From an uncultured Mollicutes bacterium (lineage in GTDB: Bacteria; Bacillota_I; Bacilli_A; RFN20; CAG-288), in NCBI GenBank assembly GCA_900539865.1, contig UQDS01000002.1, positions 62,001 to 126,000 of the forward strand: a stretch of 64,000 bases of DNA, given 5' to 3'. The position numbers and the translations under genes were made by a program. Below, in pieces: positions 25,656-34,915 of the stretch (within the stretch, counting starts at the first letter, position 1; the number at the start of each line of letters is the position of its first letter). The notes beneath the pieces are model-generated. The model ran no database searches and was not told the DNA's origin. It saw only the letters and a program-made list of their open reading frames with translations.

Positions 25656-26945
25656 TTACTTCTCGTATCCAGGTTTACCTAATAAGGTAAACATATTTTT
25701 CTTGTAAATTTCCACACCTGGTTGATTGAACGGATTAACATCTAAAAGATAAGCAGAATATGCACAGGCACGGAAGAAGAAATAAACTAAATTACCAAGA
25801 GTATAGGGATCTGATTTCTCAACCTCTAAAACAATTGCGGGAGTATGACCTTCTGTATGGGCTTTTAATGTAGCTTCATATGCTTTGTTGCAAATATAAG
25901 ACATGTTCTTTCCCGCAAGATAGTTAAGATTGTCTAAATTCTTCTCGTCAGCAGAAACAACAACATCTTCATTCGGTTTTTGAACATGAATGATCGTTTC
26001 AAATAAAACTGGACTACCTTGTTGAATAAACTGTCCCATAGAATGAAGGTCTGTAGTAAAAGTAGCCGAAGTACAAAGCAAAGCTTTACCATCTTTTCCT
26101 TCAGATTCATCGAAAAGTTGTTTAAGCCATTCCCCAATCATTGCATATTGTAAATGATAAGTAACATACATTTCGCAAGGGAATTTAAAATCTGTATTTA
26201 ACAAATATCTAAGTGCACCATAATAATACGCAGGGTTCTTCTTATAATCTAAATCCGAATATTCTTGTTCACCAGCGATAACACCCTTAATAAATTGCTT
26301 AATATCAATATTAGCTGTAGCGATAGGAAGCAATCCAACAGGGGTGATAACAGAATATCTTCCACCAACATCATCCGGGATAACGAAAGTTTCGTATCCT
26401 TCTGCATCTGCTTCAGTTTTCAAAGCTCCACGAGCTTTGTCCGTGGTAGCGAAAACCGCATTCTTTAAGCTTTCTTTTCCAAACTTCTTAATATATAAAT
26501 CTTTTAACAAGCGGAAAGAGACTGCTGTTTCTGTAGTTGTACCACTCTTAGAGATAACATTTATTGCGAATTTCTTGTTCTTAAGATGATGTAAAACCTG
26601 AGCAGTGTAATCTGGTGATAATGTATTTCCGAAGAAAATTATTTCAAAATCATCAGATGCATATAAGCCATTAATTGCTTCAATAACCGCTCTCGCACCA
26701 AGGTATGATCCACCAATACCGCAAACCACCAAGCAATCAAAATTTTCGCGAATTTTCTTTCCTGCCGCAGCAATACGATTGATCTCATCCTCGGATAATT
26801 TAGATGTATAGTCTAACCAACCAAGGAAATCATTTCCCTCACCACTTCTATCTTTGATAGTCTTAGCAACTTGATATCCCTTTTCATCAATTTTACTGAA
26901 ATCTAATTTTGATAAATCAACTCCATGTAAAGAAACGTTAATCAT
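25656..26945 (-). CDS. pgi: Glucose-6-phosphate isomerase
   Basis: 429 residues, close to the Firmicute PGI length. It interconverts glucose-6-phosphate and fructose-6-phosphate in glycolysis. Family signatures seen are VCGIGGSYLGARAVIEA, the sugar-phosphate loop VISKSGTTTETAVSFR, VGGRYSVITPVGLLP and the C-terminal NPFNQPGVEIYKK, which holds the active-site lysine. The protein is soluble and without a signal. It has its own terminator and an AT-rich upstream region, so it is likely transcribed singly. Confidence 0.97.
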   Translation of the reverse strand: MINVSLHGVDLSKLDFSKIDEKGYQVAKTIKDRSGEGNDFLGWLDYTSKLSEDEINRIAAAGKKIRENFDCLVVCGIGGSYLGARAVIEAINGLYASDDFEIIFFGNTLSPDYTAQVLHHLKNKKFAINVISKSGTTTETAVSFRLLKDLYIKKFGKESLKNAVFATTDKARGALKTEADAEGYETFVIPDDVGGRYSVITPVGLLPIATANIDIKQFIKGVIAGEQEYSDLDYKKNPAYYYGALRYLLNTDFKFPCEMYVTYHLQYAMIGEWLKQLFDESEGKDGKALLCTSATFTTDLHSMGQFIQQGSPVLFETIIHVQKPNEDVVVSADEKNLDNLNYLAGKNMSYICNKAYEATLKAHTEGHTPAIVLEVEKSDPYTLGNLVYFFFRACAYSAYLLDVNPFNQPGVEIYKKNMFTLLGKPGYEK

Positions 26946-27049
26946 TTTTGTTCTCCTTAATTACCATAAAATATACTATGTATATATTATTAGTATATAT
27001 TAATATAAATATTTTTATCAAAAAAATAAAGCATTCCCAACGCAAAAAA

Positions 27050-27754
27050 TTATTTATAATATTCTTTAATCAAAGCAGAAATAATTGTTTTGTCCTCCGG
27101 ATAGGTAAGTTTATATAATTGTTCAGAACCTTTTATATTGAAACAATTTAATCCGGCACGCACAGCCTTACTAAAATCATCTGTGTCTTTTTCGTCATAT
27201 CCACCTTCATATATCTCTAATATTTTGTCATATTTGAACGCCTGGGGAGTCTGCACTCTATACAAATCTTCTCGATCAATATAGGTACCATGTTTCATTA
27301 AGGAGTCCACAACAGGAACAACAGGTGTTACAGCGTCATATTTCTCTAATGCCTGTTGAATATTAAATAAAATTTCTTTTGGCAAAATAACCCTAGCAGC
27401 ATCATGTATATAAACGTTTGTTATATTTTCATTGCACAAAGATTTCAAACCATTAAATACTGATTCGTTTCTGGTCTTGCCTCCTGCTACTAAATGAAAA
27501 TCAACCTTAAAATTTGAATATTCCCGCTCAATAATATTTTTCACCTCGCTTACATGATCTGCTTCGCATACTAAAACAATCACATCAAAAAGTAATGAAG
27601 ATATTAGGCTTTCTAAAGGATATAAAAAGGCTTCTTTTCCATAAAAATCAACAAATTGTTTTTGAGAATTATTGTTATTTTGAAATCGTTGACTTTTACC
27701 TGCCATTAAAAGAACAGCAGCGTTTTTCACTTTATGTTCCATCTTATTTTCCAT
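27050..27754 (-). CDS. ispD: 2-C-methyl-D-erythritol 4-phosphate cytidylyltransferase
   Basis: 234 residues from ATG 27754, chosen for GGAG eleven bases upstream; two longer in-frame starts lack good spacing. IspD adds CMP to methylerythritol phosphate in the MEP isoprenoid pathway. Visible motifs are the nucleotide loop LLMAGKSQRF with downstream KQF, VYIHDAARV, and TPQAFKYDKI near TDDF. The loop is AGKSQRF where most family members have AAGxGxRM, so it is a divergent member; a related cytidylyltransferase (TarI/IspD-like) is possible. ispF in the same window supports the MEP role. Confidence 0.82.
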   Translation of the reverse strand: MENKMEHKVKNAAVLLMAGKSQRFQNNNNSQKQFVDFYGKEAFLYPLESLISSLLFDVIVLVCEADHVSEVKNIIEREYSNFKVDFHLVAGGKTRNESVFNGLKSLCNENITNVYIHDAARVILPKEILFNIQQALEKYDAVTPVVPVVDSLMKHGTYIDREDLYRVQTPQAFKYDKILEIYEGGYDEKDTDDFSKAVRAGLNCFNIKGSEQLYKLTYPEDKTIISALIKEYYK

Positions 27755-27886
27755 AATAATCATTACTCCATTATCTTTTATTATACGCAATATCCACAAT
27801 TCTTTTTATACTCATTTCGTCTTAAGCTATAATTAAACTATTATAATATTAAAAAAGAATTATTCTTAAAGAAAGGACACTATAAA

Positions 27887-28414
27887 ATGAAAGAATGGGT
27901 TATCGTAATTCTTGTGGTTGTTGGCTTAATTGCTTTATATTTAATTTCCGCAGGAATCGTTTATTTATTGATGAGAAACGCTAAGAAAAAAACATTTGCG
28001 GCATTAGAAAATATAGTCCCCTTAGAACAAACACGATTAGATCTTATATTACAAACAAAGTCATCTATTGAAGAAGATGGTCGAGTGTTACCTAAAAATT
28101 TACATGACGCAGTCGAAATAGCAGAGAAAACTTTTCAAAAAATTCCAATTAATTATGTCGAAATCAAAGGAAACAACGATTTCTTGATTATGTACTTTAG
28201 AAAATATTTGTCTGAAAAGAAATTACTAAACAAAGAACTTTATAAAAATTTAGATAAAAAGTTAGAAGAAAATCTTTATTTAGATCCTACCGATAAAACA
28301 TCACCTTATTATGATTACAATAAAAAAGCTTCCCACTATAACGCATATCTTGGCATGACTCTTCTTGCTCTTTTTGGAATTAGAAGACGTTATCCAACTG
28401 CTCCAATTTTATAA
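27887..28414 (+). CDS. LemA-like membrane-anchored protein (tentative)
   Basis: 175 residues. One N-terminal membrane helix (5-29, VIVILVVVGLIALYLISAGIVYLLM) is followed by a helical soluble part. The C-terminal YNKKASHYNAYLGMTLLALFG resembles the end of LemA proteins (YN..V..YN....P...A..FGF), and an arginine-leucine stretch near residue 53 recalls the LemA core. The match is weak, without the usual ERR/NLV signature, so unknown function is equally fair. AAGGAC precedes the ATG. It is divergent from ispD and lies 58 bp upstream of the transaldolase-like gene, which has its own promoter. Confidence 0.55.
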   Translation: MKEWVIVILVVVGLIALYLISAGIVYLLMRNAKKKTFAALENIVPLEQTRLDLILQTKSSIEEDGRVLPKNLHDAVEIAEKTFQKIPINYVEIKGNNDFLIMYFRKYLSEKKLLNKELYKNLDKKLEENLYLDPTDKTSPYYDYNKKASHYNAYLGMTLLALFGIRRRYPTAPIL

Positions 28415-28418
28415 GATG

Positions 28419-28447
28419 TTGAATTAGATAAAAGACACCTTTATAAT
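28419..28447 (+). promoter_or_regulatory. Promoter of the transaldolase-like gene
   Basis: TTGAAT (28419-28424), 17-bp spacer, TATAAT (28442-28447), 25 bp before the ATG. Confidence 0.7.
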
Positions 28448-28472
28448 ATATTTTTGAACGAGGAATTATTTC

Positions 28473-29129
28473 ATGGAATTATTTATTGATACAGCTAACA
28501 TCAACGAAATTGCTATTGCTAGCGATTGGGGATTTGTTAAAGGAGTTACAACAAACCCTGCATTGATTGCAAAAGAAGGTTTGACGCAAAAAGATGTCAT
28601 TTCGAAAATTGTCACATTAGTCGACGGTCCTATTTCTGCTGAAGTTACTGCGGACGATTTTGAAGGTATGATGGTTCAAGCAAAAGAACTTTATGAGATT
28701 GATCCCAAACACATTGTCATTAAACTTCCAATGACGCTTGCTGGATTAAAAGCTTGCAAGGCTCTTTCAGAGGTTAACATTCCCACAAATGTAACCTTGT
28801 GTTTTTCTTCCGCACAAGCTCTTTTGGCAATGGAAGCAAACGCCACATATGTTTCTCCATTTTTAGGAAGACTTGATGACAATGGTTGGCCGTCTTTAAA
28901 ACTCATTCAAGATATTGTTAAAGTGAAACAAAATTACGGTTATAAAACAAAAATCATCGCCGCTTCTATTCGTTCTGTTTCTCACGTTGAATCTTGCGCA
29001 CTTGCTGGTGCTGATATTGCAACTGTCCCTTATAAAGTATTAACTAAATTAGTTAAACATCCTCTCACTGATCAGGGATTAGAAGATTTTGAAAAAGCCG
29101 CAAAAAAGACTGCCGCATTAAGCAAATAA
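28473..29129 (+). CDS. Fructose-6-phosphate aldolase / transaldolase (TalC type)
   Basis: 218 residues, the compact decameric-type transaldolase. Signatures are MELFIDTANINEI, GVTTNPALIAKEG, the Schiff-base Lys84 in IVIKLPMT, VTLCFSSAQALLA and VSPFLGRLDD. It transfers dihydroxyacetone units in the pentose phosphate pathway or cleaves fructose-6-phosphate; these two activities are not safely separated by sequence. GAGGAAT precedes the ATG, and a terminator at 29140 follows. Confidence 0.93.
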   Translation: MELFIDTANINEIAIASDWGFVKGVTTNPALIAKEGLTQKDVISKIVTLVDGPISAEVTADDFEGMMVQAKELYEIDPKHIVIKLPMTLAGLKACKALSEVNIPTNVTLCFSSAQALLAMEANATYVSPFLGRLDDNGWPSLKLIQDIVKVKQNYGYKTKIIAASIRSVSHVESCALAGADIATVPYKVLTKLVKHPLTDQGLEDFEKAAKKTAALSK

Positions 29130-29139
29130 TTTTACAACT

Positions 29140-29169
29140 AAAGAACGATATTAATATCGTTCTTTTTAA
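29140..29169 (+). terminator. Terminator of the transaldolase-like gene
   Basis: Stem AAAGAACGATA/TATCGTTCTTT with TTAA loop followed by TTTAATTT. Confidence 0.8.
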
Positions 29170-29176
29170 TTTGAAA

Positions 29177-29266
29177 TAAAAAAGAGACTACGTATTAATA
29201 ATTGCACAATATTATATTTTAATCGTTAGCAATTTATTAAAATAATATAAAGTAGTCTCTTTTTTT
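29177..29266 (-). terminator. Nested dyad symmetry downstream of the 5'-nucleotidase gene
   Basis: Outer arms AAAAAAGAGACTA and TAGTCTCTTTTTTT enclose about 63 bases that contain a second AT-rich inverted repeat (ATTATATTTTAAT / ATTAAAATAATAT). It probably terminates the nucleotidase transcript, but its length and nesting are unlike an ordinary terminator and could also be a small non-coding repeat element. Confidence 0.5.
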
Positions 29267-29288
29267 ATTACTAGTATAATTCAGAAAA

Positions 29289-30899
29289 TTATCCAAAATC
29301 TGCAGCGTGGAAAGTATCTGTATTATTTGCTTGCTTATAAAGATCAATGAATTTAACTAAACAATCAAACATATAAATAGTTGAGCCTTGATTTTTATCT
29401 AATTCAAACTGTTCATATTGATTTAATCCATACCTTTCCCAGTAAGTTCCTTCGGAAACAAAATCAATTGTAACAACATCATAAGTTTGACGAGAACTGA
29501 AAGAAATATCATTTTCTATATAATATGCGTAGAATTTTGTCGAGTGATTATCATTCACTGTTCCGATTAGATTAGCCAATTTAATTCCTGGTACATTTTT
29601 AATTACTTTTACTTTATTATCAAATGGCGACGTTTTAAAAAGTAACTCTTTAGTTAAACTTCCAGAGGGAAGGTCAGAACGAATACCACTTAAATTATGT
29701 AAGCCAATAATTTTGTTTTCGCCCTTCCAGCCATTATCTACAGCAACATCATGTAAAGCCATCGGAACGAAGCGATTTAATTCTTCATAACGATTGAATT
29801 CGCCATCTAATTTACACAATTCTGTTGTTCCATCAAATTTAGATTTTGCTTCATCAATCGTATGAATCATATCCTGATTTAAATTTTCTTCTGGAGTGTT
29901 ATGGTATTTTCCATAACAAGACTCATAACGATATGAAATTGTTTTCTTTGTTTCGACATCAATTTTGATTTTACAATAGCCACGTGAATTACTTCCACCT
30001 TGAACATAAGGTATGGAATTAGGAAGAAGTTGAGCTTCAAATTGATGAGTGTGCGCACCAAACATCGCCTGAATTTCATCTATTGAAGTGCTATAGGCTA
30101 CATTGTATAAGAAACCCTCGGCTGAATCATGACAACCTAAAATAACTAAATCACATCCTTGTTGTTTTAATTTCTTTGCTTCATTTGTAATCAACTTAAT
30201 ATCATCACTAAAGGAATACCCTGCCAGCTGAGAAGCCGCTATAGAAGATTCTTCACCGGGACCCATAGCCCCAATAATACCGACTTTAATTCCTCCTTTT
30301 TCTACAATTACAGAAGGATCGGCAAGATTAGTTGCATACTGTCCTTTATCATTGAAAATATTGATTCCTAAAAAGGGGAACTTTGCTGCCTGCTTCTGAA
30401 TTTCGATATTTTCAATTCCCCAATCAAATTCGTGATTGCCTAAAACAAAAGCATCAATTTTCATCTGTTCAAGAAGAACATTTGTTAATCTTTTATCTTC
30501 GTGAGCAAGATATCCACCCTGCCATGCATCACCACAATTAATAATAATGCTAGTTTCAGGATCATAGTCTACATCATGGCGAATAGCATAATCTAATTTA
30601 GCTAAACCTAGCTCTCCATGATATGGAGATTCAACCAACGAGCCATGAACATCATTGAATGAAAAAATAGTGATCTCTTTTTGTTTTCCTTCTTGATGAC
30701 TTTCCTCAATAGATGGATTAGTATCGCTAGTATCTGTTTGGTTTGTATCACTGAAAACGGAATCTTGTCCATCGGTAGATTGCTGGTTAGAATCGGATGT
30801 TATAGTTCCCGTAGTTCCGCTATCAGTAGAAGGAGCTTCACAACCGACTAGAATAAAACTAAATAAAGAGATTAAAGCGGCTGGCCATGTTTTTTTCAT
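29289..30899 (-). CDS. 5'-nucleotidase / metallophosphatase lipoprotein
   Basis: 536 residues. Signal peptide with lipobox LVGC (Cys20) and a serine/threonine/aspartate-rich linker to about residue 75, then the two-metal phosphoesterase domain: FSFNDVHGS, INCGDAWQGG, LGNHEFDWG and GAHTHQF carry the metal-binding Asp, His and Asn residues. The C-terminal nucleotidase domain follows from about 350. It would act outside the cell, releasing nucleoside and phosphate from nucleotides. The start ATG overlaps the stop of the upstream cysQ-like gene by four bases (ATGA), which is notable as one product is exported and the other is cytoplasmic. Confidence 0.9.
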   Translation of the reverse strand: MKKTWPAALISLFSFILVGCEAPSTDSGTTGTITSDSNQQSTDGQDSVFSDTNQTDTSDTNPSIEESHQEGKQKEITIFSFNDVHGSLVESPYHGELGLAKLDYAIRHDVDYDPETSIIINCGDAWQGGYLAHEDKRLTNVLLEQMKIDAFVLGNHEFDWGIENIEIQKQAAKFPFLGINIFNDKGQYATNLADPSVIVEKGGIKVGIIGAMGPGEESSIAASQLAGYSFSDDIKLITNEAKKLKQQGCDLVILGCHDSAEGFLYNVAYSTSIDEIQAMFGAHTHQFEAQLLPNSIPYVQGGSNSRGYCKIKIDVETKKTISYRYESCYGKYHNTPEENLNQDMIHTIDEAKSKFDGTTELCKLDGEFNRYEELNRFVPMALHDVAVDNGWKGENKIIGLHNLSGIRSDLPSGSLTKELLFKTSPFDNKVKVIKNVPGIKLANLIGTVNDNHSTKFYAYYIENDISFSSRQTYDVVTIDFVSEGTYWERYGLNQYEQFELDKNQGSTIYMFDCLVKFIDLYKQANNTDTFHAADFG

Positions 30900-31678
30900 T
30901 TTAATATAACCTCATTTTCTTTTCTGTTGAGCATAACATAACCGAAATGATTGTATACATCACGTCGATTATAAACGAAAGGTTCTAGTCTAGTGTCTTC
31001 AAAAATCCCACCCGCTTCAGTAATGAGAAGATCCGGAGCACACGTGTCCCATTCCTTTGTTTGATCAGTCATTCGAATACATGCTTCCGCTTTTCCACTT
31101 GCAATATAAATGGCTTTTGTCGATGCACCCATAGGGATAATTTCTTTAATTAAATCACTATGTTTTTCAAATTGCTTTTCTTCAAACTTAGAGCAATTTG
31201 TTTTAGAAACAACGAGCGTGAGGTTTTCAGTCTTGTCGGACACATGCAATCTTTCTTCTGTGCCATCTGCATGAATCAAATAAGCCCCTTTTCCTTTAAC
31301 GGCATATGCGATTTGATGCTGAGCGGGGGCACATACTACAGCCACAACCGGTTTATGATCTTCTACATAAGCAATATTGATACCAAATTGGCCATCTTTT
31401 TGAACAAAATCAATTGTGCCATCAAGGGGATCGATGATGAATAGTTTTTGTTTGCTTAAACGTGATGCATCATCGGTATCTTCTTCACTCAACCAAGCAA
31501 CATCAGTAAAGCAGGATAAAGTTTCACGAATAATCTTATCGGAAGCAATATCAGCATCTGTGACAGGGGATTTATCTTCTTTAATTTCTACGTTAAATCC
31601 CTTTTCGTAAATTTCCATGATTTTTTCACTTGCAAGTTTACCTGCTAAAATCATCTTTTGGAGAATCGTCTCGTACAT
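30896..31678 (-). CDS. CysQ-like 3'(2'),5'-bisphosphate nucleotidase / inositol monophosphatase family
   Basis: 260 residues from ATG 31678, one base after the nrnA stop and with AAGGAA upstream. The inositol-phosphatase fold is shown by the metal-binding acidic residues in SEEDTDD, the IDPLDGTIDF motif at residues 82-91 and WDTCAPDLLITEAGG near residue 210. CysQ-like enzymes remove the 3' phosphate from pAp; other family members act on inositol phosphates, so the substrate is inferred from the neighbouring nrnA, whose product also degrades pAp. Its stop overlaps the start of the nucleotidase gene. Confidence 0.85.
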   Translation of the reverse strand: MYETILQKMILAGKLASEKIMEIYEKGFNVEIKEDKSPVTDADIASDKIIRETLSCFTDVAWLSEEDTDDASRLSKQKLFIIDPLDGTIDFVQKDGQFGINIAYVEDHKPVVAVVCAPAQHQIAYAVKGKGAYLIHADGTEERLHVSDKTENLTLVVSKTNCSKFEEKQFEKHSDLIKEIIPMGASTKAIYIASGKAEACIRMTDQTKEWDTCAPDLLITEAGGIFEDTRLEPFVYNRRDVYNHFGYVMLNRKENEVILK

Positions 31679-31679
31679 T

Positions 31680-32630
31680 TCAAAATTCCTTTTCTTCATT
31701 CATGCGATCAACAACCTTTTGAACATCATCAAATGTAGTCAATCGACAACCAGCCGCAGGAACATGTCCACCGCCATTAAAGCAGACCGCAACTTGCTGA
31801 ACATTATAATGACCATTACTACGAAGTTCGCAACGAATTGTACCATCGCTTTGTTCGGTAAATGCCGCCCACATCGGATGATCATCAAGAAGTGATAATA
31901 AATTAACTTTACCACTCGCTTCATTATCTGATAATCCTAACGGCTCATACATATCCTTAGTGATACAAACATAACAAACCTTACCATCCATTTTAAAGTT
32001 GGAGTAGATAACTGAGCGATAACGCAAGTCTCTAGAATTTTGGCGATACAATTCAGAATATAATGCATTCGTATCAATTCCAGTCTTGATTAATTCAATT
32101 GCTGTCTCTAATGTTTCTGGACGAGAATCATATTGGAATCTTCCAGAATCTGTCATTAAGCCCATGTATAAATAAAGTGCACTTTCTTTTGATGGTATTT
32201 TTCCATAACGCAAAATTAAACATCTCGTGATAATCGCAGTGCAAGAAGCTGCATTTTCATCACGCAATACAGGAAAAGGTTGTTCATATTGTTTTACATG
32301 ATGATCAATACAAACAATAGATTTTGCAGTACGAATACGTTGATCTTCCACACGATCTAAATCAGAAAGATCAACCATTAACGCTAAAGAATTTTGGATT
32401 GTTTCATCATCAACAATATCGCTGGGTTCGATGAAGCGGGGTAAATAGGTAGGATGCGTTCCCACAGCAAAAATTTTCTTTTGAGGAAACAATGTCTTTA
32501 AGGCATGCTTCATGCCCATTACTGATCCGACACAATCGCCGTCTGGGTTTTTATGTCCAAAAATGACAATACTCTCTGCTTCTTCAAGTGCGGCGAAAAC
32601 TGCTTCACGTTCACTGTCAAAATAATTCAT
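31680..32630 (-). CDS. nrnA: Bifunctional oligoribonuclease / pAp phosphatase NrnA (DHH family)
   Basis: 316 residues. DHH-DHHA1 protein with His26, Asp30 and Asp32 (FGHKNPDGDCVGS), Asp87 (LMVDLSD) and the DHH triad at 109-111 (CIDHHVKQ), plus the C-terminal GGGHVPAAGC. NrnA degrades 2-5 nucleotide RNA fragments to monophosphates and dephosphorylates pAp to AMP. It is the first gene of nrnA - cysQ-like - nucleotidase, in which adjacent genes touch or overlap. The pnp exoribonuclease, which yields short oligos, lies 8 kb upstream in the same orientation. Confidence 0.92.
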   Translation of the reverse strand: MNYFDSEREAVFAALEEAESIVIFGHKNPDGDCVGSVMGMKHALKTLFPQKKIFAVGTHPTYLPRFIEPSDIVDDETIQNSLALMVDLSDLDRVEDQRIRTAKSIVCIDHHVKQYEQPFPVLRDENAASCTAIITRCLILRYGKIPSKESALYLYMGLMTDSGRFQYDSRPETLETAIELIKTGIDTNALYSELYRQNSRDLRYRSVIYSNFKMDGKVCYVCITKDMYEPLGLSDNEASGKVNLLSLLDDHPMWAAFTEQSDGTIRCELRSNGHYNVQQVAVCFNGGGHVPAAGCRLTTFDDVQKVVDRMNEEKEF

Positions 32631-32657
32631 TTTCGTTGCTACCTTTCTTTTTGTACG

Positions 32658-32690
32658 AAAAAGCCCTCTTGTTTTAAAAGGGCTTTTTTA
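32658..32690 (-). terminator. Terminator of rpoE
   Basis: Stem AAAAAGCCCT/AGGGCTTTTT read on the reverse strand with flanking T run. Confidence 0.85.
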
Positions 32691-32693
32691 TTA

Positions 32694-33194
32694 TTAATCG
32701 TTATCGTCTGAATCTTCATCCTCATCGCCAACTAATAATTCATCTTCATCTTCTTCATCTGTGGCATAAGGATCATCATCAACTTCTTCATCCTCGTAAT
32801 CATCGCGATCATCAGAATCATCGATATCTTCCAAATCTTCAGAATCATCAATGTCATCGATATCGTCGAAGATATCTGTCTTCTTCTTTTTCTTTTTACG
32901 AGTGTCCGGAAGATCATCTTCGGAATAAACATCGTTCATATCAATATGAACATTCTTATAAAGTTCATGTTCACGAAGTGACCATGTGTTGTTTTCTTTT
33001 AAAACAAAACGGCCATCCAAAGTCATATCAGTATAAAAACGTGAAACGAGTCGTGCAAAAGCTTCTTCAGAAAGGCCAAGATTTTCGCAAATGCCTTGGC
33101 AAAGTTCTAAAAACGCGACTGGATTTTTATCGCCAGAATCGTATCTTTCTGTCATAATTTCATAGGCGGTATCTACTAAAGATTTTTTAAGCAT
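32694..33194 (-). CDS. rpoE: RNA polymerase delta subunit
   Basis: 166 residues. The N-terminal HARE-HTH-like domain (about 1-90; MLKKSLVDTAYEIMTERY, FYTDMTLDGRFVLKENNTW) is followed by a basic stretch (KKKKKK) and a long tail made almost only of Asp and Glu (105-166). This composition is the hallmark of delta, a Firmicute RNA polymerase subunit that weakens non-specific DNA binding and speeds promoter recycling. It supports a Bacilli-type host. A shared terminator separates it from nrnA. Confidence 0.95.
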   Translation of the reverse strand: MLKKSLVDTAYEIMTERYDSGDKNPVAFLELCQGICENLGLSEEAFARLVSRFYTDMTLDGRFVLKENNTWSLREHELYKNVHIDMNDVYSEDDLPDTRKKKKKKTDIFDDIDDIDDSEDLEDIDDSDDRDDYEDEEVDDDPYATDEEDEDELLVGDEDEDSDDND

Positions 33195-33258
33195 AATATA
33201 ATCTCCTTTTATTTATCACTTAAAGTATACATATCTACAAGAATTAGCAAAAGAAAAA

Positions 33259-34914
33259 TTAATTATTTTCTACTTTATCGCTGGAAACCATTCTTTCCGG
33301 GGCTTCAACAGCAATTAAATTTAGGGCAGATGCAAGAACATAACGACAAGCCTCTACCAAACCCAAGCGTTCTCTTGTCAACTCAGGGTTCTTATCATCA
33401 ATAACACGGCACTTGGTATAAAATTCGTTAATTGTTTGAGCCAAAGTATGAATATAATTTGTAACCTTATATGGTTCGTTTTCTAACGTAGCATTCTTGA
33501 TTACATTGGTATAATCTTTCAAAAGAATTAAGAGATCCTTTTCAGATTCACTGGTAAGTTGCGAACAAGAATAATCAATAGGATAGAAAGAACTTGCATT
33601 TTTCATAATGCCACAAAGACGCGCGTGGGTGTATTGGGCATAATACACTGGGTTTTCGCTTCCCAATGTTTTAGCTAAATCAATATCAAAGTCTAAATGA
33701 GAAGTTCCGCTTCTAGAAACAAAGAAATAACGAACAGAGTCAACGCCGACTTCGTCAATCAATTCTTTCATCGTGATCGCGTTGCCGGTGCGTTTGCTCA
33801 TCTTAAATTCTTCACCATTTTTGAATAATCTAACCATCTGAACAAGACAGACATTTAAAGCCTCTGGATTATGGCCCAAATCTTTTTGAGATGATTTCAA
33901 GCGTGCAATATAACCGTGGTGATCTGCACCAAACATATCGATAAGAAGATCAAAACCACGATTGAATTTGTCATTGTGATAGGCAATATCCGGCAATAAA
34001 TAAGTGTAATTACCATCCGTTTTAACTAATACACGATCTTTATCATCACCATCTTTTGTTGTGTCGAGCCATAACGCCCCTTCTTGTTCATAGCAGAAAG
34101 GTCTCAACTGCTCTAAGACTTTTTCCACATCTCCGCGATTGCGAATTGCTTTTTCAGAAGTATATACGTCCTGATCAACACGGAAATCATGTAGGTCTTT
34201 TTTAATTGCATCAAGAAGTTTATCACCGCCAAACTTTTTAAAATCTTCTAAATGCGATTCCGGTTCATTCACGTATAAATCGCCAATTTCTTCTTTTAAT
34301 TCTTGTGCGAGCTTGATGATTTCCGGACCATGATAACCATCATCCGGCATAGCTCTTTCAATTCCAAAGAGAGATAAATAACGAATCATTAACGATTCTG
34401 CCAAATGATCCATTTGAACACCGGCATCATTTACATAGTATTCTCTGGTAACATCATAACCTGCTTTTTTATAAAGTCTAGCAAGACAATCTCCTAAAGC
34501 AGCGCCTCTCGCATGACCTAAATGTAAAGTTCCTGTCGGATTAGCAGAAACATATTCAATATTGACTTTGATTCCTTTACCAAGGTCCAAATCACCATAA
34601 TGCTGAGGATCATTAACGATAGTTTTGATGATGCTTCCTAATTCATCTTGTTTTAAGAAAAAGTTAAGAAAACCCGGTTTTGCAGCTTCGATGTGATCCA
34701 CGCCTTCAAGTTTGAATTCGGCAATGATTTTCTCCGCTAACACCATCGGATTCGTTTGAAATGATTTTGCTTTTCTCATAGCGAGATTCGATGCGTAATC
34801 TCCGTGTTCTCGCGTATTTGATGGAGAAAGTACTATTTCATCATCTTTAACTTCTCCGCCAAGAGCAATAATAACTCTTTTTAATTCTTCTTTGATTTGT
34901 TGCTGAATATCCAT
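33259..34914 (-). CDS. argS: Arginyl-tRNA synthetase
   Basis: 551 residues from ATG 34914, with AAGGAT 12 bases upstream; an ATG at 34926 abuts that site. Class I synthetase: PTGTLHLGHARG carries the HIGH-like HLGH and FKMSKRTGNAI the KMSKS loop. An N-terminal Add1 domain for tRNA recognition and a C-terminal anticodon domain ending near LNLIAVEAPERMVS are present. It follows ispF, with the reading frames nearly abutting, so translation is probably coupled in ychF - ispF - argS. Confidence 0.96.
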   Translation of the reverse strand: MDIQQQIKEELKRVIIALGGEVKDDEIVLSPSNTREHGDYASNLAMRKAKSFQTNPMVLAEKIIAEFKLEGVDHIEAAKPGFLNFFLKQDELGSIIKTIVNDPQHYGDLDLGKGIKVNIEYVSANPTGTLHLGHARGAALGDCLARLYKKAGYDVTREYYVNDAGVQMDHLAESLMIRYLSLFGIERAMPDDGYHGPEIIKLAQELKEEIGDLYVNEPESHLEDFKKFGGDKLLDAIKKDLHDFRVDQDVYTSEKAIRNRGDVEKVLEQLRPFCYEQEGALWLDTTKDGDDKDRVLVKTDGNYTYLLPDIAYHNDKFNRGFDLLIDMFGADHHGYIARLKSSQKDLGHNPEALNVCLVQMVRLFKNGEEFKMSKRTGNAITMKELIDEVGVDSVRYFFVSRSGTSHLDFDIDLAKTLGSENPVYYAQYTHARLCGIMKNASSFYPIDYSCSQLTSESEKDLLILLKDYTNVIKNATLENEPYKVTNYIHTLAQTINEFYTKCRVIDDKNPELTRERLGLVEACRYVLASALNLIAVEAPERMVSSDKVENN

Positions 34915-34915
34915 A

